This document shows, piece by piece, positions 12,378 to 24,300 of a stretch of 64,000 nucleotides of DNA. Source of the stretch: Pyrocephalus nanus (Eukaryota > Chordata > Aves > Passeriformes > Tyrannidae); assembly GCA_038380795.1 (NCBI GenBank), contig CM076261.1, positions 13,336,556 to 13,400,555 of the forward strand, written 5' to 3'. Positions within the stretch are counted from its first letter, which is position 1. Every line of letters begins with the position of its first letter. The position numbers were made by a program, and so were the translations under genes. Under the pieces are notes generated by a model. That model searched no databases and was not told the DNA's origin. It was given only the letters and a program-made list of their open reading frames with translations.

Positions 12378-12870
12378 TTTGGGGTCCCCAACACAGGAGG
12401 GACACTGGCCTGTTGGAGTGAGTCTAGAGGAGGCCACCAATATTATTAGAGGGATCAAGCACCTCTCCTCTGAGGAAAGGGTAAGAGACATGGAATTGTG
12501 CAGCTAGGAGAAGAAAAGGCTTTGAAGTGATCTAAATGCAGCCTTCCAGTACCTGAAGGGAGCTGATGAGAAAGATAGAGTTTTTACATGAGCATATAGT
12601 GAGAGAACAAGGGGCAATGGCTTCAAACTGAGAGTAGGTTTAGATTAACTATTAGGAAGAAAATCTTTGGTGGTGGTTAGGCACTAGAACACATTACCCA
12701 GTGAAGCTGCAGGTGCCTAATCCCTGGAAGTGTTCAAGGCCAGGCTGGATGGGGATCTGGGCAACCTGATCTAGTGAAAGGTGCCCCTATTCATGGCAGG
12801 AATGTTGGAACTAGAGGACTTTTAAGGTCCTTTCCAACCTAAAACATTCTATGATTCTATGATTCTATGA
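12378..12870 (+). mobile_element. CR1 LINE fragment with complete 3' tail, plus strand
   Basis: About 490 bp of CR1 in sense orientation. It contains CCTTCCAGTACCTGAAGGGAGC, GTGTTCAAGGCCAGGCTGGATGGG-type blocks and the tail ATTCTATG repeated three times exactly (12846-12869), the cleanest CR1 end in the window. The body corresponds to the C-terminal end of the reverse-transcriptase ORF, but stops and indels break every frame. It is 5'-truncated near GGGGTCCCCAACACA. The intact terminal octamers place the insertion's 3' junction at 12870. Confidence 0.95.
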
Positions 12871-13479
12871 AATCAAGAAAAAAAATAAAGTATAATGAAT
12901 ATGAATGGATTAGGATGACTCAGTCTAGCACAATGAGCTTTGTATAATTTTCAAATAGTAAACTTCATTTTACATTAACACACTAGTGATTTGACAGTAT
13001 AATTTAATACAGAAAGTATAAAAACTCTGTGTGAGTAATGAAAATGTTTAATGAATACATGAATACCAGTGGATTTTGTTTAAAAACATTGATGCTCTTT
13101 TTAAATAATATAATCACAATGTAATGTGCATTTTGCAATCATCAAATTGCTTTACAAATTACATACTTATTCCCCCATTACGCTGGAGAATCAGATCTCT
13201 CGTCTGGGGGAGTAAAACATTTCCAATTCTTATTAATGTAAGAGATTAAAACTGTGTATTAGAAGCTCAGTTGTGTGCAAAGAGCCTGTGAGACATAAAC
13301 TGCCTCAGACTATTTCATTTATAGATTTTGATGGATTTGTCAGGGAATTTGATATTTCTCATTACTTCAAAGGATGAAGAAAAAAAAAGGCTAGAAAAGA
13401 CACTGATTCTGTCTTATTTATGCCCATTATGAGAAGTGGAGAGTTCATTCCAATAGAATGAAATCTGTATGGCCAGTCT
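12871..13479. other. non-coding DNA
   Basis: No gene or repeat recognised. Confidence 0.55.
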
Positions 13480-13979
13480 TCATTGTCCACTGACAAGATT
13501 TTGAAAAAAATATTTGAATGTGTTCAGCTGTTCTTCAGCTCTGTCACTGATGCCTTGGAAGAGGTCCCAGTAGATGTTCACAATGCCATATCTTCCTCCT
13601 CTTCAAAATCTGTCATTGGAACATGTTTTTGCCATGACATCTACAGGAATAAATTTTGATGGAGAGTCAGTCTGTTCCATTGGTACTTTCTATCATAAGC
13701 ACTAGGGTGTTCAGGTCCATGAATGTAAGCCTCTTCATTTTCACAGAATTTACCTGAACCTGCCCATTGCTCTGCATTTTTCTTCAGGGAGGGATTTTCT
13801 TGGAGCACTTTGCAGATGTCTTCAGTTTTCATGGAAACAAACATGAGAGAAGACAAAGAGCAAGAATTTGTGTCCCAGCCAGAAAATTCAGGAAAATAAG
13901 GACTGCATTTGAAGAGAAGAGCAGTTGAGGGTATGAGAAGGTAGACTGATGACAAACTATTGCTCCAGACCTCAAGCAT
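13480..13979 (-). pseudogene. decayed coding-like stretch, unidentified
   Basis: On minus, a frame is open from 13979 to 13641 (112 codons). Its second half has protein-like composition, with mixed charged and aromatic residues after a Met at 13832 (MKTEDICKVLQENPSLKKNA). A second frame, shifted and overlapping, runs from 13680 to 13480 with only one internal TGA and contains RAEEQLNTFKYFFQ. Hopping frames with few stops is what a broken coding copy looks like. I cannot name a parent gene, see no poly-A tail on its 3' side, and cannot exclude chance, since other random frames of 110-130 codons occur in this window. Confidence 0.25.
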
Positions 13980-16959
13980 TCATGAAGAGAGGTAAGGAAA
14001 TTCCAAATTGGCTGATTGGAGTCTCTATTGGAACTGCTTAACTCAAGATATAGCAATTCACAGAAAGAAGTAATTGCTCTAAAACTGTTCAGCAATGTGA
14101 ATGTTCAATATGTCCCAAGAATGCAGATATGAGAGGTGGTATGGAAGATATTCTTAGGGACAAAGTAATTAAATATTGCCACAGGATTTAGAGGTGTTTC
14201 CTTGAGGTTTTGTGTCATGGAAGGCATACACCATTATCATGGTAACCTGTGAATTCTGTCAGAGAAAGATATGTAGATAGGGACTGTAATTTCATAATTT
14301 ACATTCTACAAGGATTGTTTACTTTAATTTTTTTCTCAACAATTCAGGTCCTAAACCCATATTTTTACACATGAATTAATTTTTGGGGGAACTGTAGTTT
14401 TTTAGCATGTTAAATATGTAAACTTAAATTACAGGAGTTCTCCACAAGCTTAGCCTTGATGGTCTCCTGTGTGTCTTCTTATTTCCCAGCAGCTTCAGCT
14501 GTGTTCCAACGTTTCTTCATTGTGAAAAAAAGTTGCACACTGTATTCAGAAAAATACTTTGACCATTTGCAGCAGCTGTTTCCCATCTCTAATTCCTCAG
14601 CTGATTGTTTGACTTTTCCCTTCCTATCACCTCCTCATGTACTGCTACTTCATGCTACTTCAATTTGCTGAGTATATTTTTTTCTTTCCTTTTGCTTTTA
14701 TGTACATTTGGTTTTGCATGCTGTTTTTTTTTAATGTATCTTTTTTGCATGACACTTCATCCCATTGTTTTTGCTTTGTTCATCTGTACTATTCCAGATG
14801 AACCCTTCAGACAGTGACATCAAGAAAAACAATCTGATTTAATACTCTCATATTACAGACAGTACTGAGTAGCCTTTAGCACCATAACTCACCAGTTACT
14901 TATTCCTATGCTATGCTTGTGTTTTAAACAATTAAGTGCTCTTGAAAAGTTAAATATTCAGTTTCTGAAGGATTAATACCTGGGGAACAGTCTTTTCTGC
15001 ATCATTTGAAATGAAGTTGCAGTGGTGCATATATGATTTGGCAATTCAACATAAATCAAAGTGTGAAGACACTTTGGCTTCAGGAGCTGAAAACAAAGTG
15101 CATTGAATTCTGCTTTTAGAATAATTTATGTTTCTTACTAGCTCCAAAATATAAAAGAATGTATTCCTACAGTATAGTGGGACTAATTAGTGCACTTGTC
15201 CCTGTGGTTATTTTTTGGGTCCATTTTAATACAGCCTTTATGGTGGGTTTGCTTTTGTGATATTTATTAATAACACTGTTAAAAAAAAAGACTAATTTTC
15301 ATTTAATGCAAGAAAAATAAATTCTAAGAAGAATAGTATGGAGTTATTTATTTTCAGTTTTTGAAACAAAGGTGATGTATGTTTGAAATTTATTAGTATG
15401 GCAGTGTACTGAAAGCAGTAGAGGAGCCTTTAGTTATGGGAGTAAAATAATTACTACAGGCAAAAATTGAAAAAAAGCACAGAAGATGTATGAAGAAGAG
15501 AAACAGGATGTAAAAGCTAATTTTGCATAGTAAATATGTTTTATGATGCAAAGGTGTTGCTTTGAAATTTGCAACTTCAATAAGGAAGTTCATCAGCAGA
15601 AGAGTTTCTTTGGTTAATAGATATTAATTATAAAGTTGTTACCAAGACAGGCTGCAGAATGCATGCATTACACTGAGAACTGAGATTGCATTGAGAAGGC
15701 TTTAAAAACAAGTATTTTAGCTAAAATAATGTATAGACAACTAACAACTTGTGCAGAATTTTAATGAGGAATTTTAATGAGGAAATTTAAAAGTAAGAAT
15801 TTCAAAAGAAGAGATTCTGAAGGGATAGATTGCTAATTTATTTTGTGGGATTTGTACACTGATTCATTTCACTAACCCACCTCCTGTGGAAAACATTTGC
15901 TAAACAATTAATTTTGACTTTGAGGAACAAAAGCATAACATTAATGGCTTATAAATTAGAAGCCTCACCATGGCAACCTAGAAAGGAACCGGGTCTTCAG
16001 AACTGTCAGAGCTCCCACAACTGCTGCTGTTGCTCAAGAGAAACCTGCTGTCTCAACTTACTGTGTTTTTGGACTTATTTCTGAAGGTCAGACCACAGTT
16101 TTTAGAGTCACAGTCAAGGTTCTTTCCTCTTACAAAGAAGTGAATTAATTGCTAGTCCTGGGAGAAGGTTAAAAAAAAATCCAATATATGTTGTTCCTAT
16201 TGGAGTTGGAGTGATAATATAAAAAATAATTAGAGTATAGAATTCAATACTGTGAGACATTGCAAAGGACTGGCAATCAACAAGTACTTAGAAAAATTAA
16301 AACTTTTGGTCATACCTCGCTGCTTTGCAGCACAAACAATGTAGCAGCTGTGGTCTACCAGGGAGCTAGCATTGATAGCTCTAAATACAACAAAAAAAGA
16401 GTATGGGTTCATTAATTAACCCTAGAGGTATGTGATGCATTGCCATAAAGGCTGGATGGCAGGTGAAGCTTGTAGAACTCAAACTGAACAAGTTGTTGAA
16501 TGACAAGAAAAACATAAGAAGAGGCATTTAATTATCTTTTCTCCTTTTAATGGATGTTGGTACTGGTTATCAAGCTTTGGAAGAAAATGAACTACAGAAA
16601 TGTCATTATAAATCTATGCTCAAAAAATAACCTAAAATATTCACTCTCAAAGAAAATAATTGCATTTCTACAAGTATAACACAGAGTGTTCACAGATAGT
16701 AGGCCAATGTTCCTAATCATGCAACTGCATCTCTTAGTCATATCAATCTATTGAGTGGAAGTCAGCTTGGGAAAAGGACATATTTGGGAAAAAACCCAAA
16801 TGATTTATATTGCTTGGAGGGTTTATCACTGATGAATGTAGAGATCCCACATATTAGACAATAAATATATCTGTAAAGAAAAAAGAGAGTAAATGTAAAA
16901 TTATTTTTCTCCTTTTATTTATAGGTAGTTGAAGTACCTACCTGTGCAAAAAGAATGCC
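13980..16959. other. non-coding DNA
   Basis: No recognised gene. The open frames at 14456-14817 are hydrophobic, T-rich readings of pyrimidine-rich DNA. A 13-bp duplication lies at 15757-15782. Confidence 0.5.
15757..15782. repeat. two-copy 13-bp tandem duplication
   Basis: AATTTTAATGAGG is repeated twice head to tail without a mismatch. Confidence 0.9.
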
Positions 16960-16984
16960 TTGTTCAATGTCAGAAATGAAACTT

Positions 16985-17024
16985 GTGACATTTATAGAAA
17001 TGAAATCATGATTTCATATGTCAC
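16985..17024. repeat. nested inverted repeat with 18-bp perfect palindrome
   Basis: ATGAAATCATGATTTCAT (17000-17017) is a perfect palindrome. Outside it, GTGACAT (16985-16991) pairs with ATGTCAC (17018-17024), leaving an 8-base bulge on the left side only. It could form a cruciform or bind a dimeric factor, but it may be chance in AT-rich DNA. Confidence 0.85.
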
Positions 17025-18359
17025 ACCAGAGCTTAAAAAAAAAAAAGACCTGCAAAATTCTGCAAATATGAGATCTCTTCGATACCCAAAAGACTTTCAG
17101 GTTTTAGTATTTTTAAGGACAGGCTTAGAAACAGGAAAAAGAACCCCATTGTTAACAAGGTTAGTTGTAAAAAATCAGCTGATTTACAAATTTCTTCAGA
17201 AAGGGCCATAAGTGCACTGTAAAAGAGGTGTAATTTGCAACGGTCTAGAGACAGTTTTCTTCATGTCACTCAAAATTTCCCCCTGACCCCATTTTGCTTT
17301 ACATCTTGCAATAGCAGCCAAGAAGGAAAATGGACTTTCAAATTTATCTGACTTTGTAGCTGCACTAGATTCAAGTGACTCTAGTGATTTGATGTGGCAC
17401 GTTGATTACAATCACATCAAAAGGCGAATGAGACTCAGAGGGAAAAATGTTTCTTTCACAGACCCTATATAACTTAAATAGTGTATAAATCAGAAATAGA
17501 TGTACAGAAGCTGGTTTCTTTTGCAATTATATTGCCTTGCTATTAGATCAGTTTGTCAAAAGCTGGAAATAGACTGGGATTGTAACAAATAGTTTCAGTG
17601 AAATAACAATAGTAATTACATTCTAATTTCACCTTTTCTAAAATAGAATAAACTCTGAGTGTAGTACAAATGCAATCCATGATTCTTTGGGAGTTTCAGA
17701 ATAACTTGCCCAGCAGGAGATCAGAAATCTCTCTTTTTTACTTATTTCCTTTTGAAATACTGAAGAGAAGAGATAAATGTATCCATTGCCTGCAATGTTT
17801 GTAATATGCATCTTGCAACATGCCAAGAGCTCACTAAGACATTAAAACAACAAGAATTTTGATATGGTAAGAAATTTTTCTTAGTTATTTAACACTGACC
17901 AGTTGTATTCACCAGTTATACGTTACATGTGCAGCACATTCAAAATACTGTGACCATTTGAGATTTTTAGGAAGATTTTTGGCTATTCAAGGTTAAATGA
18001 AAAAGAATTCTATGTTTAAACTTCATTACAACAGTGTCAAGACAGTATGCAACAATCTTTGGAATCACCATAATGAAGGATGCTATCATTTACTCTAGTA
18101 TTTTCCTATTTCAGTAGTAAAATCCATGTCTATCACTGGGTAGTATCCTATTTTTAAGGCTTTATAACTGAAGAGATGAAGTTAAACTATTTGTGAATTT
18201 CAGAAACATCTTGAAATCTATAAGTTGCATAATCTTTTTTGTTTATAATTTTGTATTACAAGGTGTTGCAAATGAAGATTTATGAGCTATTAATGTATAT
18301 TTCATTGAAAATTGTTTCTTTAACTCCCTCTTTAAATCCTTATTGAATTGATAGCCATC
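17025..18359. other. non-coding DNA
   Basis: No recognised gene or repeat. Confidence 0.55.
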
Positions 18360-18391
18360 ATATTCATCATATGGCAGTATATTCATCATAT
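18360..18391. repeat. short tandem duplication around ATATTCATCATAT
   Basis: ATATTCATCATAT occurs at 18360-18372 and 18379-18391, separated by GGCAGT, giving a 19-bp period. Confidence 0.85.
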
Positions 18392-18585
18392 ATTCTAAGT
18401 TGGTATATCTCTTATTATGGCCTCTTCAGAATGAATATGTGTAGCTGCACTTCTTTGTTTATGTAATTAGAAATTTATTTCCCATAACTGTGGGGATGAT
18501 ACAAGTCTTAAATTGTAGTTGCCTATGTCTTTTCCAGCCTTTCAATTTTCTCCCTTGTTGTTCTGTATGTGTGACTGTGTACACT

Positions 18586-18607
18586 TATATATATATATAT
18601 TATATAA
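18586..18607. repeat. (TA)n microsatellite
   Basis: About nine TA units with an irregular right end. Confidence 0.85.
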
Positions 18608-20679
18608 ATATATGAAGAAATAATTATATCCATGCCCTCTCCCTCCTCTTCTTCCTCAAATACCTAGGTATTAATTTTAGTTTGGTCTCATACTAGCTTT
18701 GGTTTATTCAATCAACTTCTAGCTTTGTATTCCAGGATGGGTATATTTTGTGACTTGAGGCATTTCTATATGGCATTTCTCACTTTACCTCTTGAAAATG
18801 ATCTACCTATCATAACTGATCTTGCAGCCATAGATGTATTTAATATGAATGCTTAGGTAGTAAATTTTAATTATTTCAGTGCTACAAATAAGAAAATGAA
18901 ATACGGGTATTATTGAGAAAATACAATATTGTGGTATTCCCAAGGATCTTGCTATATTCAGCAGGATACACAGGTAATTTATATAGCTTCGAGATTTGAG
19001 ATAGGTTACAAATCAGTGCTAAAAAGTCTGTAAATTTGGCCAGAGATTGTTGAGAAGTTATCACATATTTCAGTCCTAAAAGAGCATTTAATACTTACAC
19101 GTTATTGAGACAGTTTTCACTGTTTTCTTAGTACCAATGCCCTGTCCAACACACTGCCCTCTTTGTGTTTAGTCAGAGGCTAGTATATATGAATGAAAGA
19201 GTGGGTGTGAAAATATGTATATGTGACCATGCATTGTCACATGTCAGTTTGTAATATACTAGCAGATTTTATTTCAGCTTCATTCTCTGTATAAATTTGT
19301 ACCTGATGGTATTTTTGTTCAGTTCCAGTTTTAAAACACAGGACAAGGTGATGAACCCAAGCAAAAAATTTTTACTAGCTATTTTTGCTACACAAAGAGT
19401 GTTCATCAACACGCATTCCCTGAAAATTCATGGATCTTGAAAAGTGGCAACATTTTCACATGTGGACAGACTGCACAGAAGTGTGATAATACAGGCTCCT
19501 AGTTCAGTGAACAATGTAAACCTTAATTCCACTGCGTTTTCTCCGCAGCTTTATAATATTACTCATCCTAGGCTTTCTCTTTTTCTTCTTCTCCTTCTTT
19601 TTTGCAGTATGAGCATTTTTGTTCTGCTAATTAAACATAAAAAAAGAGCTTTATTAACAAATTTGGTTCTAACAACAATTTTTTTACAAAATCTTACCAT
19701 GCCACTGTCAGCTCCTGAAAATGCACTATGTGATGTTGCCATCCATTCTGACCCAGCCCGAACTGTGAAGTAGCAAACCTGAATGTCTCTGTATGCTTGC
19801 ATAGGTGCATTATGTGCATATATAGAGATAGCTAGCTTGATAAGAAGGTATGGATTTATATGTTTTTCATGGCCGTGAACTTACTTGTTATAATGAAAAT
19901 TGTACATGGTGAGAAATGCTATTTTAAACATTTACATTTTACTGAAAAAGCAGAAAAATAATTCTGGACCTTTAAATTTCTTTCATCTGTTTTTGTCTAA
20001 TTTTATTGGGTTTCAGGCAGCTTATGCACTGAAGAGATTTTTTTGTCTCATGCATTTAAAATAATGTTATCAAAAAGTTAGCCTTAACTTTTAGGAATTT
20101 AGAAATCAGCAGTTTTGCTAAATTGCTTTAATTCTCTGGAGATCCTCAGCTTTACCTTTCCTCCCTCTTTATTCTTGCTGTCTTTGTTATCTCCCATTTA
20201 ACTGAGTGATAGCTTTAATAAACACTGAACTCAGTCACAGGTTGAAATTGCACATGGAAAGAAAAGACAGTCATGAACTTTGTTCTAAATGCCAGCCTTC
20301 AAATCATGGGTCACATACATTCCTTTAATATTTAAATGCCTTGCTATATCTATATCTATATATATCTATCAGGCAGCAGCTTGCTGCCAGTGACCTTCTG
20401 ACAAATAGTGATTTGTCAAGTAAGCCTTCCACAGAATCCTTTAAAGCTCTTTCAGAGGTGTGTATAATGCTCTCGAAAATGCAGACCACTCAAAGGCTTC
20501 ATGACAGAAGGAGTGGCTTTAGAGAGGAAAAAAAAATCAAAACATTATTTAAGAAGATGAGGATTAATTCTGTATTACGTAATCCACTGTATTAAGAAAA
20601 AGAGTTTGCCATTGAACTTTACTGGCTTTTGCCTGGACATCAGCTTCGGCTGCAGATGGTAACCCAGGGCATAATATAA
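18608..20679. other. non-coding DNA with one splice-acceptor-like site
   Basis: No recognised gene. A long pyrimidine tract at 19573-19607 ends in TTTTGCAG and is followed one base later by an ATG that opens 54 codons to a stop at 19771-19773. A TATC-type simple repeat lies at 20344-20370. Confidence 0.5.
20344..20370. repeat. short TATC/TA simple repeat
   Basis: Irregular units of CTATAT and TATC; a short imperfect microsatellite. Confidence 0.85.
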
Positions 20680-21372
20680 TAGAATCAGAGAATGGTTTTG
20701 GTTGGAAGGGAACCTGAAAAATCTTCTAGTTCTAATGCCACTGCCATGGGATTGGCAGGGAAACCTTCTACTAGATCAGGTTGCTCAGAGCTCCATCCAG
20801 CCTGGCCTTGAACACTTCCAGGATGGACAGCTTCTCTGTGCAATATGTTCCAGTGCTTCACCACCCTCACAGTAAAGTTTTGTCATAATATCTAATATAA
20901 ACCTACTCTATTTCGGTTCAAATCCCTTCCCTCTTGTCCTGTCATTCCATGCCCTTGTAAAAAGTCTCTCTCCATCTTTCTTGTCAGCTCCTTTCAGGTA
21001 CTGGAAGGCCATAATTAGGTCACCCCAAAGCCTTTCTTTCCCCAGGCAGAACAATCTCAATTCTCTTAGTCTTTCTTCATAGGAGAGGTGCTCCATCCAT
21101 CTAGTCTCCTTGGTGACCCTCCTCTGGACTCCAACAGATTGATGCCCTTGTGTGCTGGGAACCGCAAGGCTGGACACAGTACTCCAGTTGGGGTCTCAGG
21201 AGAGCAGAGCAGAGGGGCAGAATCACCTCCCTCTACCTGCTGGCCATGCTGCTTTTAACGCAGCCCAGGACACAGTTGACTTTCTGTGCTGTGAGCGCAC
21301 ATTACTTGTTCATGTCCAGCCTCTCATCCACCAGAACCCCCAAGTCTTTCTTGGCAGGGCTGCTCTCGGTAA
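20680..21372 (-). mobile_element. CR1 LINE fragment, about 690 bp, minus strand
   Basis: The reversed, eroded tail at 20680 (AGAATCAGAGAATGG) leads into a long CR1 body on minus. Minus-strand frames still read as CR1 reverse-transcriptase C-terminal sequence: LSYEERLRELRLF within 20908-21177, KHWN within 20685-20870, and KKDLGVLVDERLDMNK near 21302-21370. The reading is spread over different frames, so indels have broken the ORF. Its 5' truncation is near 21372, just past GGGCTGCTCTC. It cannot encode a working protein. Confidence 0.95.
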
Positions 21373-24300
21373 TATAACACATCCACTTTGGAAAGTAAGA
21401 AATGTGTTTTATTTCTGACTTATTAGATTGAGAATACATTGTGGTTTTGATAAAATAAATACCAGCACAAGAAATTCTACCAAAGAGCACTTTAGAAGAG
21501 CTCTGACAGCACATGGATCTTTTTGTCTATTTAATATAGGGTCTCCTCAGATCTCACAGATCTTTATGTTTCTGAAGTACTCATAATAGTAAAGCACTTT
21601 CTGAACTATTTGAATACACCAAAATTTGAAAAGATTGCTAAAGAACAATTAGCTGGATTTAACATTTTGTTGTGAAAGCAAGAAGCAGCTTTCAAAAAGT
21701 ATAATACTTAGGATATGTTTCTGTTTTCATTAGTAATATACTTCAAGGGCTGTCTGAGGATGCAAATATAGAAAAGGAAATATTTCACCAAGGAAAATTT
21801 CTTTCCTTGACATTTTCTTTATTTCAGTGACCCTAAAAATAATGTTTGTGGATTAAGGCATGCAAGCACCGGCACTAACAGCCCATGGAGCGTATTTTCT
21901 CTGTTAGTTTTATTAGCTAAGTTATTAGCAAGATCAGAACAAAAGTAAAGGCTTTTATATTTAAATTTTTGTAAAGAAATTTCAGAAATTTCCTCTAAAA
22001 TAGACTAGTAGTTTCTTTGGAGAAAAATAAGTCACATGTGCCTTACTGAGACATTTAAATATGCAGTGTTTATACCTTAAATGTGGTATTTCTGAGCACT
22101 TTTCAGCTTTTATAATTCTTTACCTTCTCATCAGAATGAAACGAAAATGTGAAGCATCCAGCCTCCTGCCACTGTACTTTTGGCCATAGAAGGGACTTGA
22201 ACCTACTTCTGTTTCAAGTAAAAGGAATCTTCATTGCATGGGATGGAACGGAAAAATAATGTGCTATGTCAGGTTCACAATCTGTATAATTGATAAACCA
22301 GGACTGAAGCCTATGTGGTGTGGAATACTTGCTGTGGAGCTTTAGTATAACAAGCGTATCTATCCTTTGCAAATAAGACTCTTAAAATTCAACATTTAAT
22401 CTCCTATTAATAATATTATTTATGTGTGTAATGCAAATAATAAAAATGTACTTTGGCATCCCCTCACACTAAGGCAGGCACCATGAACTTTTTCATCTCT
22501 TATTCATTAGTAATTCAGATCAATAAAACTTCTAGTTTTTTTAATTTATATTTCCACATGGATCTATGACTGTTATGTTGCGTAATTTGTTGAACATATA
22601 TCAACACTTTTTTTTCTAAACTTGTAAACTGGTTGATGGCTTCTACAAATTAGTGTTACTGAGAGTTTTCTTCCAGTATTTGTTTTCTTTTATGTATAAC
22701 TGATAGATTAAGGCAATGATGTAATTACAAAAATTCTTTTCTCTGTCACATGAATTTCAACATTCTGATGGCACATATAATTGCACAGAAAATAAAATGA
22801 CAAAACTACAAAAATTATTGTATATTACAGTAGAAAAAGTTGATATCCTATTTTTGCTATTAACAGTATATAAAATTATATAAATTTAGTTTCTCTGACT
22901 TTAATAGAGAAAGGAAAAGGCAAAAAGAAAGTGACAATTAAACTGAAAAATTTCCCAAGCATAATTTTTTTCCAAGGATACCACATAACTGCTTCTTAAA
23001 CAAATCTCTTTCAAAAACATTTTGTCACTCACCAAGTGAGGTGTTGCAGTTAAAGAAACAACACAGTCTCCCCACATGGGTGTTTAATCAATTTAAACAG
23101 TCAGCAATCTTGCTCAACCAGCAGGTGTTTGGTAAGCAAGTGCAAAAAACAAACCCCATTAATTCAAGACATAGTTCATCCTACTTGAGTGCAGAGGGAA
23201 TTGTTTCATTTGCTCTTGCAATACTTACAACCTCTACAGTCAAACAGTTGAATTATTCTAGTACCATGAAGAATTTTTTATAGGTACCAATAATATTTAT
23301 GGTTTCGTTAAGGTGCTGTACCATATTTGGATCAATTTTAAAAAGTTACAAAATCTTAAAGATTCATTTCTTGTTGGCATAAAAATATTTTCTCTCAGTG
23401 GAATTTTTCTGTTACTGTGATATTTACAAATTTTGAATACTCAAAACTATTTTTCTAATTAGAACTTAAATTTCTAGTAGAGAAAAAAACTTTCCTCCAC
23501 TCCCAATGTTAAATGTTTATCAAGAACAATTTTAAGCATAATTTAATTTTTTTTTGTTGTTAGATCACTTTAGAATATGAATTAAATGAAATGCAGCATT
23601 TGATTTTTACAACTGTTATTAATGAAGATTAGGATGCAGTGCTTCTCAAAGGTAAGATTCTAAACACACACAAAATTTTCCATCCTTTTCTAAGAATAAG
23701 GATTGAGCCCTGTATCTTTGCATTAGTCAGATAATTATCAACACTGTACCCTGGTCATTCATTCATTCTATGCAACAAGTAAGAGAAAAATTGCAGTGTT
23801 AAAATATATTTACTGAGAATATAGATTTGGTCTTATCTACACAGGAAAATTTCTTCAATACCACCTAAGATTTGGATATAAATAGACATAAAAATATTGC
23901 TACATGAATTTTTCCCATGCAGGCTGTATTTGAATGGAGGGGATCTGTGAAGTAGTGGTTGGTTCAAGGATACTTTTGGAGGCTTTATGCAATTCTAGGT
24001 AACTTCACTAAACTAACATATCTAGGAAAATATTGTGTAAAAAAGTTTTCATCAAAAAAACCCTCCCTGATTAACAAATATTCTGAAAGCCTTAGATACT
24101 GTAGAAATTCTTTCAGATGCCTTTTATTTCACTATTTTATTGTGCCAATCCTCAGAATACTGGCTCATGTCTACTACATTCTTTGTGTCTGTCCCACATG
24201 GGAGGAAATCATCAATGTTTTATTTTATACATTTTTTTTCCTCATGAATACCTTGTGTTGTTCAGTGGCAACGGTTATTTTTACAGAATTTTACAGCATT

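Noticed and set aside
20928..20940. GGTTCAAATCCC, similar to a tRNA B box
   Set aside because: It lies within a CR1 element and has no matching A box or foldable cloverleaf around it.
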